From an uncultured Verrucomicrobiota bacterium (GTDB lineage: Bacteria > Verrucomicrobiota > Kiritimatiellia > CAIQIC01 > Lenti-01), in NCBI GenBank assembly GCA_937860055.1, contig CALMBO010000012.1:62001-126000 (forward strand): a stretch of DNA of 64,000 bases, in the 5' to 3' direction. The notes beneath the pieces were generated by a model. The model saw nothing but the letters and a program-made list of their open reading frames with translations, searched no databases and was not told the DNA's origin. The position numbers and the translations under genes are program-made. Shown in pieces: positions 30,432-39,028 of the stretch. Positions within the stretch are counted from its first letter, which is position 1. Every line of letters begins with the position of its first letter.

Positions 30432-32720
30432 ATGGACACTCTTTTTCATCGTCGAACCGGCCGGAAGATGGGGGAAGGGCTCGGCGCGGCGGCCGCCTGC
30501 CTGGCGTGGCTGGCCGTGGCGGCCCCGGCCCAGCAGCCGGCGGCGCCGGTCCCGCCGGTGGAGGCTCCGCAGCCGGTCGCCGTTCCCAGGCCCGGCAATC
30601 CGCTGGCCTCGGTCCCGACGCTCGCCGGCGTCATCGACGTCCAGGCGGACGACCTGTCCTACGACTCGGTCCGGCATCTGGTGATCGCCAAGGGCAACGT
30701 GAAGGTTTCGCGCGGCACCGATTCCGTCTCGGCCGACTACGCCGAGGTCGACACCGCCGCGGAGCAGGTGTCGGCGAAGGGGAACATCCTGATCCAGTAC
30801 CTGGGCAACACCTGGAAGGGCGAGGAGGCGACCTACAACTTCAAGACGGGCGAGGGCGATTTCGGCGCCTTCGAGGCCTATGCGCCGCCGTACCACCTGA
30901 CCGCCACGGATTCGCGCCGCCTGTCGCCGCGGAAGATGGAGCTCAAGGGCCTGATGCTGACCACCTGCGAGCCCGACGATCCGCAGTATTCCGTCCGCGC
31001 CAGCTCCGCCACCCTCGAGGACAACCGCCTCCTGCGCGCGAAGAACATCCGGTTCCAGCTGGGGCCCGTGCCGTTCTTCTGGTTCCCCTACATGAAGGCG
31101 GACATCGAGGAGCTGGCCAACTTCGAGGTCACCCCCGGCGCGAGCTCCGACATGGGCGTCTTCCTGCTGACGGCCTACAACTACCCGCTGAACGACGTCT
31201 TCAAGACCCACACGCACCTCGACCTGCGGGAGAAGCGCGGCGTCGGGCTGGGCGAGGACCTGTCGTGGAAGGATCCCGACGGCGCCGACTATGCCGGCAA
31301 GCTGCGGCTGTACTACGCGGCCGACCAGGAGCCCTGGCACGACGAGAAACAGCGCCTGGAGCGCGAAGACCTCATCGACAGCGACCGCTACTGGCTCCAC
31401 CTGGAGGACCGCCACAACGTGACCGACCGGGACTACCTCATCACCGGCCTGAACTACGTGAGCGATCCGTGGATGCTGAGCGACTTCTTCGACGACGAAT
31501 ACCAGAAGAAGGTGCAGCCGGAGAACCGGGTGACGCTTTCGCACCGCGGCGACCGCTACACGGCGGGCGTGGGCCTGAACATGCGGCTGAACGATTTCTA
31601 CGGCAACGTGGACCGCCTGCCCGAGGTGTTCCTCGACTTCAACCGCCAGCAGATCTTCGAGACGCCGTTCTACTACGAGGGCGAGAACACGCTGAGCTAC
31701 CTGGGCCGGGTCTATCCCGAGGATTCCGAGGAGGAGCGCTACGAGGCCTTCCGCTTCGACACCTACCACATGGCCTACTGGCCCACGCGGCAGTTCGGCT
31801 TCCTGAGCGTGATCCCGCGCGCCGGCTACCGCGGCACCTACTATTCCAAGACGATCGACCGCCGCATCGTCACCAATGTTGTTGCCGTCACCAACGGGTC
31901 CGGCGACGTGATCGGCACCACCAACCAGGTCGAGGAGCTCGTCCGCGACGGCTCCGCCGTGTGGCGCAGCCTGCCGGAGATCGGCATGGAAACCTCCTTC
32001 AAGGCCTTCGGCGACCTCTACCAGGGTCCGACCGGCATCGAGGAGGACGAGGACCTGCGGCACATCGCCGAGCCCTACGCCGACTACACGCTGCGCCTCG
32101 AGCCCAACGTCCTCCCCGAGGAGCTCTGGCAGTTCGATTCCCTCGACGAGCTCGACAAGCGGAACGACCTCACCCTCGGCATGCGGAACTACCTGCAGAC
32201 CAAGCGCGGCGGCGGGGCGCACGACCTCGTCTTCGCCGATGTCTTCACCACCCTGCTGGTCGATCCCGAGGACGGGGAGGAGTCGTTCAGCGACATCGGC
32301 TTCAAGACCGAGTGGCGCCCCTGGTCCTGGTTCTCGTGGGATTTCGACGGCGACTACAACGTCCAGGAGGGCGAACTGGACACCTTCACCACGCAGGTGC
32401 AGCTGAAGCAGGAGGACATTTTCCTCCTCGGCGTGGACTACCGCTATTCGCGGGAACTCCGCGAGGCGGTCGCCGGCGACCTGACGCTGTTCCCCGAGCA
32501 GCCCTGGTCCGCCCGCGTCTATGCCCGCATGGACATCGAGGGCTCGAACGTCGAGGAGCATTCCTACTATCTCATCCGCCGCACGCGCTGCCTGGGCATC
32601 GGGCTCGGGGTGCGCATCCGTCCGGAAGCGGCCGCGGACGGCGACGACGATTACACCATCTGGTTCCGCATCTGGCCGCTGGCCATCCCGGGCTTCTTCA
32701 GCGCCCTGGGCGGGGGGTGA
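30432..32720 (+). CDS. lptD: LPS-assembly protein LptD
   Basis: 762 aa outer-membrane protein that inserts LPS in the outer leaflet with LptE. After a signal peptide and a Pro-rich stretch comes the OstA/LptA beta-jellyroll (GVIDVQADDLSYDSVRHLVIAKGNVKVSRGTD in pieces, about 65-200), then the beta-barrel with alternating strands, ending in WPLAIPGFFSALGGG. The usual C-terminal Cys pairs of E. coli LptD are not obvious. Confirms an LPS-containing outer membrane. lptE is not seen; an epimerase starts 7 nt later. Confidence 0.9.
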   Translation: MDTLFHRRTGRKMGEGLGAAAACLAWLAVAAPAQQPAAPVPPVEAPQPVAVPRPGNPLASVPTLAGVIDVQADDLSYDSVRHLVIAKGNVKVSRGTDSVSADYAEVDTAAEQVSAKGNILIQYLGNTWKGEEATYNFKTGEGDFGAFEAYAPPYHLTATDSRRLSPRKMELKGLMLTTCEPDDPQYSVRASSATLEDNRLLRAKNIRFQLGPVPFFWFPYMKADIEELANFEVTPGASSDMGVFLLTAYNYPLNDVFKTHTHLDLREKRGVGLGEDLSWKDPDGADYAGKLRLYYAADQEPWHDEKQRLEREDLIDSDRYWLHLEDRHNVTDRDYLITGLNYVSDPWMLSDFFDDEYQKKVQPENRVTLSHRGDRYTAGVGLNMRLNDFYGNVDRLPEVFLDFNRQQIFETPFYYEGENTLSYLGRVYPEDSEEERYEAFRFDTYHMAYWPTRQFGFLSVIPRAGYRGTYYSKTIDRRIVTNVVAVTNGSGDVIGTTNQVEELVRDGSAVWRSLPEIGMETSFKAFGDLYQGPTGIEEDEDLRHIAEPYADYTLRLEPNVLPEELWQFDSLDELDKRNDLTLGMRNYLQTKRGGGAHDLVFADVFTTLLVDPEDGEESFSDIGFKTEWRPWSWFSWDFDGDYNVQEGELDTFTTQVQLKQEDIFLLGVDYRYSRELREAVAGDLTLFPEQPWSARVYARMDIEGSNVEEHSYYLIRRTRCLGIGLGVRIRPEAAADGDDDYTIWFRIWPLAIPGFFSALGGG

Positions 32721-32727
32721 GGTCTCC

Positions 32728-33666
32728 ATGGGCGCAGACCATCTCGTCACCGGCGGGGCCGGTTTCATCGGTTCCAACCTGGTCCGCCGGCTGGCGGGGC
32801 AGGGGGCGCGCGTCCGCGTGTTCGACGACCTCTCGTCGGGGCATCTCGAGAACCTGGAGGGGCTGGAGAAATCCGTGGAATTCATCCGCGGGGACCTGCG
32901 GGACGCCGCGGCGGTGCGCGAGGCGGCGCGCGGCGCGCGGAACGTCTTCCACGTCGGCGCGCTCGCTTCCGTGCAGGCCTCCGTGGACGATCCGGCCGCC
33001 ACGCATGAAATCAACGTCACCGGCACGCTGAACGTCCTGCTCGCCGCGCGCGATGCCGGCGCGGAGCGCGTGGTCTTTTCTTCTTCCGCCTCCGTCTACG
33101 GCGATTCCCCCGAGATGCCCAAGCGGGAGGACATGCTCCCGGCGCCGCTGACCGGCTATGCGCTCTCCAAGCTCGCCGGCGAGCACTACGGGAGGATCTT
33201 CCACGGCCTCTACGGGCTGAAATTTTTCGCCCTGCGCTACTTCAACGTCTTCGGCCCCCGCCAGGATCCCGCCTCGCACTATGCCGCCGTGATCCCCCTG
33301 TTCATGCGCGCCTACGCCTCCGGCCGCCAGCCGACGATCTTTGGCGACGGGGGGCAGACGCGCGACTTCACCTTCGTCGAGGACGTCGTCTCCGCGAACC
33401 TCCGGTGTCTGGCGGCGCCGGACAGCGCCGCCGGCGGCGTCTACAACGTCGCCTACGGCGACCGCGTGTCCATCAACGACCTCGCGCGCGAAATCGCCGC
33501 GCTGGCCGGGCAGCCCTTCGCGCCGGCCTACGCCCCCGCGCGTGCCGGCGACGTCCGCGAGTCGCAGGCCGACGCCTTGCTCGCGCGCCGCGTGCTCGGA
33601 TGGAAGCCTGAACACACCTTCGCCGCCGGCCTTCGCGCCACCTACGACTGGTTCAAGGTCCGCTGA
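32728..33666 (+). CDS. NAD-dependent sugar nucleotide epimerase (extended SDR, GalE/WbpP-like)
   Basis: 312 aa. Rossmann NAD motif VTGGAGFIGSNLVRRL at the N-terminus, catalytic FSSSASVYGD (Ser) and YALSK (Tyr-x-x-x-Lys), RYFNVFGPRQDP and GQTRDFTFVEDVV. Most like UDP-glucose or UDP-N-acetylglucosamine 4-epimerases of surface polysaccharide pathways. Only 7 nt after lptD, so probably co-transcribed and linked to LPS or O-chain synthesis; the exact substrate cannot be told. Confidence 0.9.
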   Translation: MGADHLVTGGAGFIGSNLVRRLAGQGARVRVFDDLSSGHLENLEGLEKSVEFIRGDLRDAAAVREAARGARNVFHVGALASVQASVDDPAATHEINVTGTLNVLLAARDAGAERVVFSSSASVYGDSPEMPKREDMLPAPLTGYALSKLAGEHYGRIFHGLYGLKFFALRYFNVFGPRQDPASHYAAVIPLFMRAYASGRQPTIFGDGGQTRDFTFVEDVVSANLRCLAAPDSAAGGVYNVAYGDRVSINDLAREIAALAGQPFAPAYAPARAGDVRESQADALLARRVLGWKPEHTFAAGLRATYDWFKVR

Positions 33667-33682
33667 CCTCCGCTTTTCCTGC

Positions 33683-33746
33683 GCGGGAAGGCGCCGCCCA
33701 TTATTTTTTCCACAGTGTGGAAAGTTTTTTTCCACGCCGTGGAAAA
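33683..33746. repeat. Composite repeat: 13-mer plus paired TTTCCA palindromes
   Basis: GCGGGAAGGCGCC (33683-33695), then TTTCCACA-G-TGTGGAAA (33707-33723, perfect), G, a T7 run and TTTTCCACG-C-CGTGGAAAA (33728-33746, perfect). Reverse-orientation copy of 10113-10196. Sits between convergent genes; on the plus strand the first hairpin plus T-run resembles a terminator. Confidence 0.8.
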
Positions 33747-33752
33747 CCGGAT

Positions 33753-34358
33753 CTACTGCGGCTTCCCCTTCAGGATGAAGCGGACGATCTGGGCGGCGAA
33801 ATCCTCCGCCGCCTTCGGGAGCGCGGCTTCGCACTTCTCCTTCGTCAGGTGGTCGCCCAGCGGCGTGTCCGTGCTGTTGTAGGTGAAGTAGACCTCCTGC
33901 CCGTTCTTCGCCGGATCGAGATCGACGATCGAGGCGGTGCCGCCGATGCGGAAGTAGTGGATGTCCGTGCTCTCGCCGAATCGGCCCGTGGGCACGTACC
34001 AGCCCCAGTCGTCGACCGTCACCTTCAAGGCGATCGCCGCGTTGCGCTGGACGACGGTGAAGATGCCGCCGAGCTGCTTCGCCAGGGATTTCCCGACGGC
34101 GTCGTGGATCATGGCCGGGGTGATGCCTTCCATGCGGTTCTTCATGGCTTCGTTCCTCGCCAGCCAGGTGGCGCCGGCGATCCGTCCCTGCGGCTGGTCA
34201 GTGCTCAGCGTCGGCGCCGGCAGGCCGCCCGCCACCTCGATCGAGATCGTCCGCATGGGTTCGAAGTATTCCGCCGGAAGCATCTTCGGCATGCTGATGC
34301 ATCCGGTTCCGGCCCATCCCAACCAGCATAGCGGCACGATCCAGCGGAATTTTCTCAT
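33753..34358 (-). CDS. Lipoprotein of unknown function
   Basis: 201 aa. Signal peptide with lipobox AGTGC, lipidated Cys20. The body is soluble, with GITPAMIHDAVGKSLAKQLGGIFTVVQRNAAIALKV (spread over residues about 78-115), WGWYVPTGRFGES and a C-terminal helix. The alternating strand/helix pattern recalls small outer-membrane assembly or GNA1162-type lipoproteins, but I do not recognise the family. Stands alone, divergent from glutathione peroxidase. Confidence 0.7.
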   Translation of the reverse strand: MRKFRWIVPLCWLGWAGTGCISMPKMLPAEYFEPMRTISIEVAGGLPAPTLSTDQPQGRIAGATWLARNEAMKNRMEGITPAMIHDAVGKSLAKQLGGIFTVVQRNAAIALKVTVDDWGWYVPTGRFGESTDIHYFRIGGTASIVDLDPAKNGQEVYFTYNSTDTPLGDHLTKEKCEAALPKAAEDFAAQIVRFILKGKPQ

Positions 34359-34438
34359 GGCCTTTTCCTTGACTTGCGTTTTTTCCCTCTGGACGGAAGT
34401 TTAGCGCCGGGCGAGGGGCGGGGACAAGGGCGATCCGC

Positions 34439-34466
34439 TTGCCCTTGCGCGATTGTGGGGTAGGTT
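34439..34466 (+). promoter_or_regulatory. Possible promoter of glutathione peroxidase
   Basis: TTGCCC (34439-34444), 16-nt spacer, TAGGTT (34461-34466); ATG 24 nt downstream after GGAGG. Confidence 0.35.
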
Positions 34467-34489
34467 TGGATTCCAGCATGGAGGCGCGA

Positions 34490-35065
34490 ATGAAGGGAAG
34501 ATGGTTGGCGGTCGGAGCGTTGGCGGCGGGCCTCGGATGGGGCGCGGCCGCGGAGGGAGAGGAGCCCGTGAAAAGCGTTTATGACTTCACGATGAAGGAC
34601 ATCGACGGAAAGGACGTGCCGCTCGCGGATTACAAGGGCAAGGTCCTGCTGGTCGTCAACGTCGCCAGCCGGTGCGGTTTTACCCGGCAATATGCCGGAC
34701 TGGAGAAGCTGTACCGATCCTACGCGGACAAGGGGTTCGTGGTGCTGGGCTTCCCGGCCAACAACTTCATGGGGCAGGAGCCGGGCACCGAGGCTGAAAT
34801 CAAGAGCTTCTGCACGCTGACCTACGGCGTGACCTTTCCGATGTTCTCCAAGATTTCCGTCAAGGGGAAGGACATCCATCCGCTCTATGCGTTCCTGACG
34901 TCGAAGGAACTCCACCCGGAACACGGCGGGGCGATTTCGTGGAACTTCAACAAGTTCCTGGTCGGGCGCGACGGGAGGATCCTGGCGCGCTACGGCAGCC
35001 GCACCGAGCCGGAGGATCCGGGGCTGGCCGCCGCCATCGAGAAGGCGCTCCAGCCGCCCGGATGA
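34490..35065 (+). CDS. Periplasmic glutathione/thioredoxin peroxidase (GPx family)
   Basis: 191 aa with a cleavable signal peptide (WLAVGALAAGLGWGAAA). GPx fold: catalytic Cys in NVASRCGFT (codon TGC, not a selenocysteine TGA), Gln in FMGQEPG and Trp in ISWNFNKFLV, plus the resolving-Cys region KSFCTLTYGV, so likely a thioredoxin-type peroxidase. Start chosen at 34490 because GGAGG lies 5 nt upstream. Reduces peroxides in the periplasm. The thiamin operon follows on the same strand with its own promoter. Confidence 0.92.
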   Translation: MKGRWLAVGALAAGLGWGAAAEGEEPVKSVYDFTMKDIDGKDVPLADYKGKVLLVVNVASRCGFTRQYAGLEKLYRSYADKGFVVLGFPANNFMGQEPGTEAEIKSFCTLTYGVTFPMFSKISVKGKDIHPLYAFLTSKELHPEHGGAISWNFNKFLVGRDGRILARYGSRTEPEDPGLAAAIEKALQPPG

Positions 35066-35083
35066 TTTTCCCGGGGCGCAAGC

Positions 35084-35111
35084 TTGACGGGGGCGGGCGG
35101 GGTGATATGGT
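35084..35111 (+). promoter_or_regulatory. Promoter of the thiamin operon
   Basis: TTGACG (35084-35089), 16-nt G-rich spacer, TATGGT (35106-35111). About 20 nt upstream of the TPP aptamer. Confidence 0.5.
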
Positions 35112-35132
35112 TGGCGCGACAACTGAATTTGG

Positions 35133-35228
35133 TCGCTAGGGGTGTCCTCGATCGAGAGGGCTGAGAGTTCCCGTGCTGCGGGATAACCCTTGGAACCTGT
35201 TGGATCATTCCAGCGCAGGGACAGCGGA
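35133..35228 (+). promoter_or_regulatory. TPP (thiamin pyrophosphate) riboswitch
   Basis: Contains the conserved THI-box blocks in order: AGGGGTG (about 35139), GGCTGAGA (35159-35166), ATAACCCTTGGAACCTG (35183-35199), GGATCATTCCAGCGCAGGGA (35202-35221). A variable GC-stem arm lies between the second and third. Followed by an intrinsic terminator and the cytX-thiMED genes, so a transcriptional OFF switch. Confidence 0.97.
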
Positions 35229-35240
35229 TCGTTTGATCAG

Positions 35241-35274
35241 AACCGTGGTTTCCCCGATGGAACCGCGGTTTTTC
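35241..35274 (+). terminator. Riboswitch-controlled intrinsic terminator
   Basis: AACCGTGGTT (35241-35250), 10-nt loop, AACCGCGGTT (35261-35270): 10-bp stem with one G-U pair, then TTTTTCGTTT. Placed between the TPP aptamer and the cytX start, as expected for the expression platform. Confidence 0.88.
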
Positions 35275-35321
35275 GTTTGGCCGCGGCAGGCTCCCCGGCG
35301 TCCGGCAACCCAGGAGCGCGC

Positions 35322-36584
35322 ATGTCGATGAACGGGCCGGTGGACGGCAACGAGCGGAATTTGAGGGAATGGGATTTCTTCCTGCTGTGGGCGGGGGCGG
35401 CGATTTCCCTGTCGGAGATCTGGGCGGGCGGCCTGCTGGCGTCGTTCGGCCTGCTGGCGGGACTGGGGGTCATCCTGCTGGGGCATCTGGCGGGGAACAC
35501 GCCGATGGCGCTGGGCGGGCTGATCGGGAGCCGGCATGGCGTGCCGGCCATCGTGGGCACGCGCGGGGCGCTGGGGAACCGCGGCTCGATGCTGCCGGCG
35601 GTCTTGAACATCGTCCAGCTCGTCGGCTGGACGGGAGTCATGCTGTGGATCGGCGGGCAGGCGGCGGCGGGGCTGGCGGGCGGGGCGGAGAGCGCCCGGT
35701 GGTGGATCGTGGCGCTGGGGGTGCTGACGACCCTGTGGGCGCTGGCGGGCAACCGGGCCTGGAGGACGCTGCAGAAGATCGGCGTGGTGCTGCTGCTGGT
35801 GCTGTCGGTGGGGATGACGGCGCTGGCCCTGTGGACCTACGGATGGCGCGGGCTGGTGGCGGCGGAGGCGGCGCCTTCGATGCCCTTCATGCTGGGGCTC
35901 GACCTGGTCATCGCCATGCCGATCTCGTGGATGCCGCTGGTGTCCGACTACGCGCGCTATGCGGCGGTGCCGGGGCGGGGGATCCGGGGGACGTGGTGGG
36001 GGTATTTCCTCGTCAGCTCGTGGATGTTCGCGGCGGGGCTCGTCGCCTCGGTCGCCACGGGTTCGGGCGCGCCGGAAACGATGCTGATGCAGCTCATGGG
36101 CGAGCACCGGCTGTGGCTCCCGGCGGTGGGAATCGTGCTGCTGTCCACGGCAACGACGACGTTCCTCGACATCTATTCCAACGCGGTGTCGGCCCAAAGC
36201 CTGTTCCCGAAGCTCGGCACGCGCCCGCTGGTCCTGCTGGGCGGCCTGGCGGGGACGCTGATCGCGCTCTTTTTCGACGCGACGAAGTACGAGGGCTTCC
36301 TGCTGTTCATCGGCGCGGCGTTCTGTCCGCTGTTCGGCGTGGTGCTGGCGGACTATTTCATCCTCAAGCGCGGGCGCTACGAGGCGGAGGACCTGTTCCG
36401 CCGCGGCCGGTATTGGTACACGGGCGGCGTGAACGGGCGGGCCATGGCCGCCTGGGCCGCCGGGTTCGCCCTCTACCGATGGTGCGTGGAAACGGAATTC
36501 GCGGGAGGGTCGTCGATCCCCTCCATGGCCGCGGCGGCCGCGCTGTACCTGGCAATCTCCTTTGGAAAGAGGGAAAAAGCATGA
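35322..36584 (+). CDS. cytX: Hydroxymethylpyrimidine/thiamin-precursor transporter CytX (NCS1 family)
   Basis: 420 aa, about 12 helices, nucleobase-cation-symport-1 fold. NLREWDFFLLWAGAAISLSEIWAGG at the N-terminus and SRHGVPAIVGTRGALGNRG are typical. Family members under TPP riboswitches import HMP. AGGAG lies 5 nt before the ATG (a second ATG is two codons later). Ends in an ATGA overlap with thiM. First structural gene after the riboswitch; supports salvage of the pyrimidine moiety. Confidence 0.92.
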   Translation: MSMNGPVDGNERNLREWDFFLLWAGAAISLSEIWAGGLLASFGLLAGLGVILLGHLAGNTPMALGGLIGSRHGVPAIVGTRGALGNRGSMLPAVLNIVQLVGWTGVMLWIGGQAAAGLAGGAESARWWIVALGVLTTLWALAGNRAWRTLQKIGVVLLLVLSVGMTALALWTYGWRGLVAAEAAPSMPFMLGLDLVIAMPISWMPLVSDYARYAAVPGRGIRGTWWGYFLVSSWMFAAGLVASVATGSGAPETMLMQLMGEHRLWLPAVGIVLLSTATTTFLDIYSNAVSAQSLFPKLGTRPLVLLGGLAGTLIALFFDATKYEGFLLFIGAAFCPLFGVVLADYFILKRGRYEAEDLFRRGRYWYTGGVNGRAMAAWAAGFALYRWCVETEFAGGSSIPSMAAAAALYLAISFGKREKA

Positions 36585-37396
36585 ACCCGGAAACCCATCT
36601 GGCCGCGCAGGCGGCCGAAAACCTGAAGAAGGTCCGCGAAACCCGGCCGCTGGTGCACAACATCACGAACTACGTGGTGATGAACTTCACCGCGAATATT
36701 TTGCTGGCGGCGGGCGCATCGCCGGTGATGGCCCACGCGGAGAACGAAGTGGAGGAAATGGTGTCCTTCGCCCGGGCGCTGGTGCTGAACATCGGGACGC
36801 TGGACGACGCCTGGATCGCCTCGATGGTCAAGGCGGGGAAGAAGGCGTCGGCGCTGGGCGTGCCGGTCATCCTCGACCCCGTGGGGGCCGGGGCGACGAA
36901 GCTGCGCACGGAGGCGGCCAAGCGCCTCCTGGCGGAGACGCGCGTTTCGATTGTGCGCGGCAACGCGTCGGAGATCCTGGCGCTGGGCGGCGCGGCCGCG
37001 AAGATCCGGGGCGTGGATTCCGCCGATTCCGTGGACGCGGCGGCGGAGCGGGCGGTGGGGCTGGCGCGGGAGCTGGGCGTGCCGGTGGCGATCACCGGCG
37101 CGGTGGATTTCATCACGGACGGGAAGCGCGTCGTGCGCGTGGCCAACGGCCACCCGCTGATGGGGTGCGTGACGGGCACGGGCTGCGGCGCGACGGCGAT
37201 CGTCGGCGCGTTCGCGGGGGTGGATGCCGATCCGGTTTCGGCGGCGGCGACGGCGCTGGCCTACTACGGACTCGCGGGCGAGCACGCGGCGGACGGGGCG
37301 GCGGGGCCGGGCTCCTTCATGGTCCGGTTCCTGGACGCGCTGCACGCGCTGACGCTGGAGGAAGTGCGGCATGGATGCCGGATCCAGGCGGGGTGA
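36581..37396 (+). CDS. thiM: Hydroxyethylthiazole kinase
   Basis: 271 aa, phosphorylates 4-methyl-5-hydroxyethylthiazole for thiamin salvage. Motifs: RPLVHNITNYVVMNFTANILLA, LVLNIGT, DPVGAGATKLRTE, VRGNASEI, and the catalytic Cys in MGCVTGTGCGATA. Start codon overlaps the cytX stop (ATGA). Followed by thiE. Confidence 0.97.
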   Translation: MNPETHLAAQAAENLKKVRETRPLVHNITNYVVMNFTANILLAAGASPVMAHAENEVEEMVSFARALVLNIGTLDDAWIASMVKAGKKASALGVPVILDPVGAGATKLRTEAAKRLLAETRVSIVRGNASEILALGGAAAKIRGVDSADSVDAAAERAVGLARELGVPVAITGAVDFITDGKRVVRVANGHPLMGCVTGTGCGATAIVGAFAGVDADPVSAAATALAYYGLAGEHAADGAAGPGSFMVRFLDALHALTLEEVRHGCRIQAG

Positions 37397-37403
37397 GGCG
37401 GAC

Positions 37404-38063
37404 ATGGGCGCCATCGATTATTCCCTCTATCTGGTGACGGACCGTTCGCTGTCGCGGGGCCGGACGACGATCGAGGTCGTCCAGGAGGCGGTGGCGGGGG
37501 GCGCGACCTGCGTGCAGCTTCGCGAAAAGAGCTGCGGCACGCGGGAATTCCTGGAGGAGGCGCGCGTGCTGCGCACCGTGACGCGCACGCTGGGCGTGCC
37601 CTTGATCGTCAACGACCGCGTGGACATCGCGCTGGCCGTCGGCGCGGACGGGGTGCATCTGGGGCAGCAGGACATGCCGATCGCCGACGCGCGGCGGCTG
37701 TGTCCTCCGGGGTGGATCATCGGCGTTTCGGCGGAATCGCCGGCCGATGCCATCCATGCGGAGCTGTCCGGCGCGGACTACATCGGCGTCAGCCCGGTGT
37801 TTGCCACGCCAACGAAGACGGACACGGCGCCGCCGCTGGGGCTGGAGGGGTTGCGGAAGATCCGCGCCGCGGTGAAAATCCCGCTGGTGGCAATCGGGGG
37901 AATCCAGATGGCGAACGCGCGGGAGGTGGTCCGCGCGGGGGCGGACGGTCTGGCGGTGGTGTCGGCCATCGTCTCGGCGGATTCGCCGCGCGAGGCGGCG
38001 GCGGCCCTGCGGAGGGAGATCGAGGCGGGAAGAGGAGGAACGGAATGGGCGCGCAGGAAATGA
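37404..38063 (+). CDS. thiE: Thiamin-phosphate synthase
   Basis: 219 aa TIM barrel that couples HMP-PP with thiazole phosphate. Contains YLVTDRSLSRGR, VQLREKSCGTREF, NDRVDIALAVGADGVHLGQQDMP, IGVSPVFATPTKTD and VAIGGIQMAN. Start taken at 37404 with GAGGCGG upstream; an earlier in-frame ATG at 37371 would overlap thiM. Its 3' end overlaps thiD. Confidence 0.96.
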   Translation: MGAIDYSLYLVTDRSLSRGRTTIEVVQEAVAGGATCVQLREKSCGTREFLEEARVLRTVTRTLGVPLIVNDRVDIALAVGADGVHLGQQDMPIADARRLCPPGWIIGVSAESPADAIHAELSGADYIGVSPVFATPTKTDTAPPLGLEGLRKIRAAVKIPLVAIGGIQMANAREVVRAGADGLAVVSAIVSADSPREAAAALRREIEAGRGGTEWARRK

Positions 38064-38866
38064 AGACCTATCGGCGTGTGCTGACGATCGCGGGGTCGGA
38101 CAGCGGCGGCGGGGCGGGCATCCAGGCCGACCTGAAGACGTTCGCCGCCAACGGCTGCTACGGGATGAGCGTGATCACGGCGCTGACGGCGCAGAACACG
38201 AAGGGCGTGACGGGCATCCATGCGGTGCCGGTCGGATTCGTGGCGCAGCAGCTCGACGCGGTGCTGCCGGACATCGGTGCGGACGCGGTGAAGATCGGCA
38301 TGCTGTTTTCGCCGGAGCTGATCGAGACGGTGGCGCGGAAGCTGCGGGAATACGGCGTGTCGCGCATCGTGCTGGATCCGGTCATGGTGGCGCAGAGCGG
38401 CGACAAGCTGCTGCAGGACGACGCCGTCGAGGCGCTGAAGACCCATCTAGTCCCGCTGGCGGAGGTCCTGACGCCGAACATCCCGGAGGCCTCGGTGCTG
38501 CTGGGCCGGAAGATCTCCCGGCTGGGCGAGATGCCCGGCGCCGCCACGGAACTGGCGCGGCTGGGGTGCCGGAACGTGCTGGTGAAGGGCGGGCACCTGG
38601 AGGGGGAAGACAGCGACGACTGCCTGTACCTGGGGCCGGAGAAGCGCCTCGTGCGGCTGCCGGGCGCGCGGGTGGAGACGCGCAACAACCACGGGACGGG
38701 GTGCACGCTGTCGTCGGCCATCGCGGCGAACCTCGCCCGGGGCGATGATGTGGAGGCGGCGGTGCGCCATGCGAAGGAGTACATCACGGAGGCCATCCGC
38801 GCCGGCGCGGCGTACCGCATCGGCCACGGCCACGGTCCCGTGCACCACTTCTGGAAGTATTGGTAG
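38045..38866 (+). CDS. thiD: Hydroxymethylpyrimidine (phosphate) kinase
   Basis: 273 aa ribokinase-fold enzyme making HMP-PP. LTIAGSDSGGGAGIQADLKTF, YGMSVITALTAQNT, VKIGMLFSPELIE, LDPVMVAQSGDKLL and NNHGTGCTLSSAIAANLARG are all present. The ATG at 38045 has GGAGG 6 nt upstream and lies inside thiE; a second ATG at 38060 forms an ATGA overlap with the thiE stop and is a possible alternative. Last gene of the operon; hairpin repeats follow. Confidence 0.96.
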   Translation: MGAQEMKTYRRVLTIAGSDSGGGAGIQADLKTFAANGCYGMSVITALTAQNTKGVTGIHAVPVGFVAQQLDAVLPDIGADAVKIGMLFSPELIETVARKLREYGVSRIVLDPVMVAQSGDKLLQDDAVEALKTHLVPLAEVLTPNIPEASVLLGRKISRLGEMPGAATELARLGCRNVLVKGGHLEGEDSDDCLYLGPEKRLVRLPGARVETRNNHGTGCTLSSAIAANLARGDDVEAAVRHAKEYITEAIRAGAAYRIGHGHGPVHHFWKYW

Positions 38867-38933
38867 GGCGGGGGATCGCCTGGAGCGGATTGGGTTATTC
38901 TGCAGCCGCTCGCGGGGGCGGCTGAATTCCGGG

Positions 38934-38992
38934 TTGTAGGCCCGGTCCCCTGACCGGGCGGGATTCCGCCGGGTGAGGGCACCCGGCCTACA
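38934..38992. repeat. Inverted pair of CTACAA-tailed hairpin units
   Basis: Minus-sense unit: TTGTAG-GCCCGGT-n6-ACCGGGC (38934-38959). Plus-sense unit: CCGGGTG-AGGG-CACCCGG-CCTACA (38969-38992). Same family as the three tandem units at 62006-62110. Lies between the convergent thiD and ATPase genes and may end transcription from either side. Confidence 0.8.
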
Positions 38993-39028
38993 TCCGGATC
39001 CTGCGGCCCCAATACATGCGAAAATGCT

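Noticed and set aside
34661..34690. Selenocysteine glutathione peroxidase
   Set aside because: The active-site codon is TGC (Cys), with no in-frame TGA.
38934..38992. CRISPR-like repeat at thiD end, and tandem units at 62006-62110
   Set aside because: Repeat units differ in stem sequence, are inverted at one site, and there are no unique spacers of constant length or cas genes.
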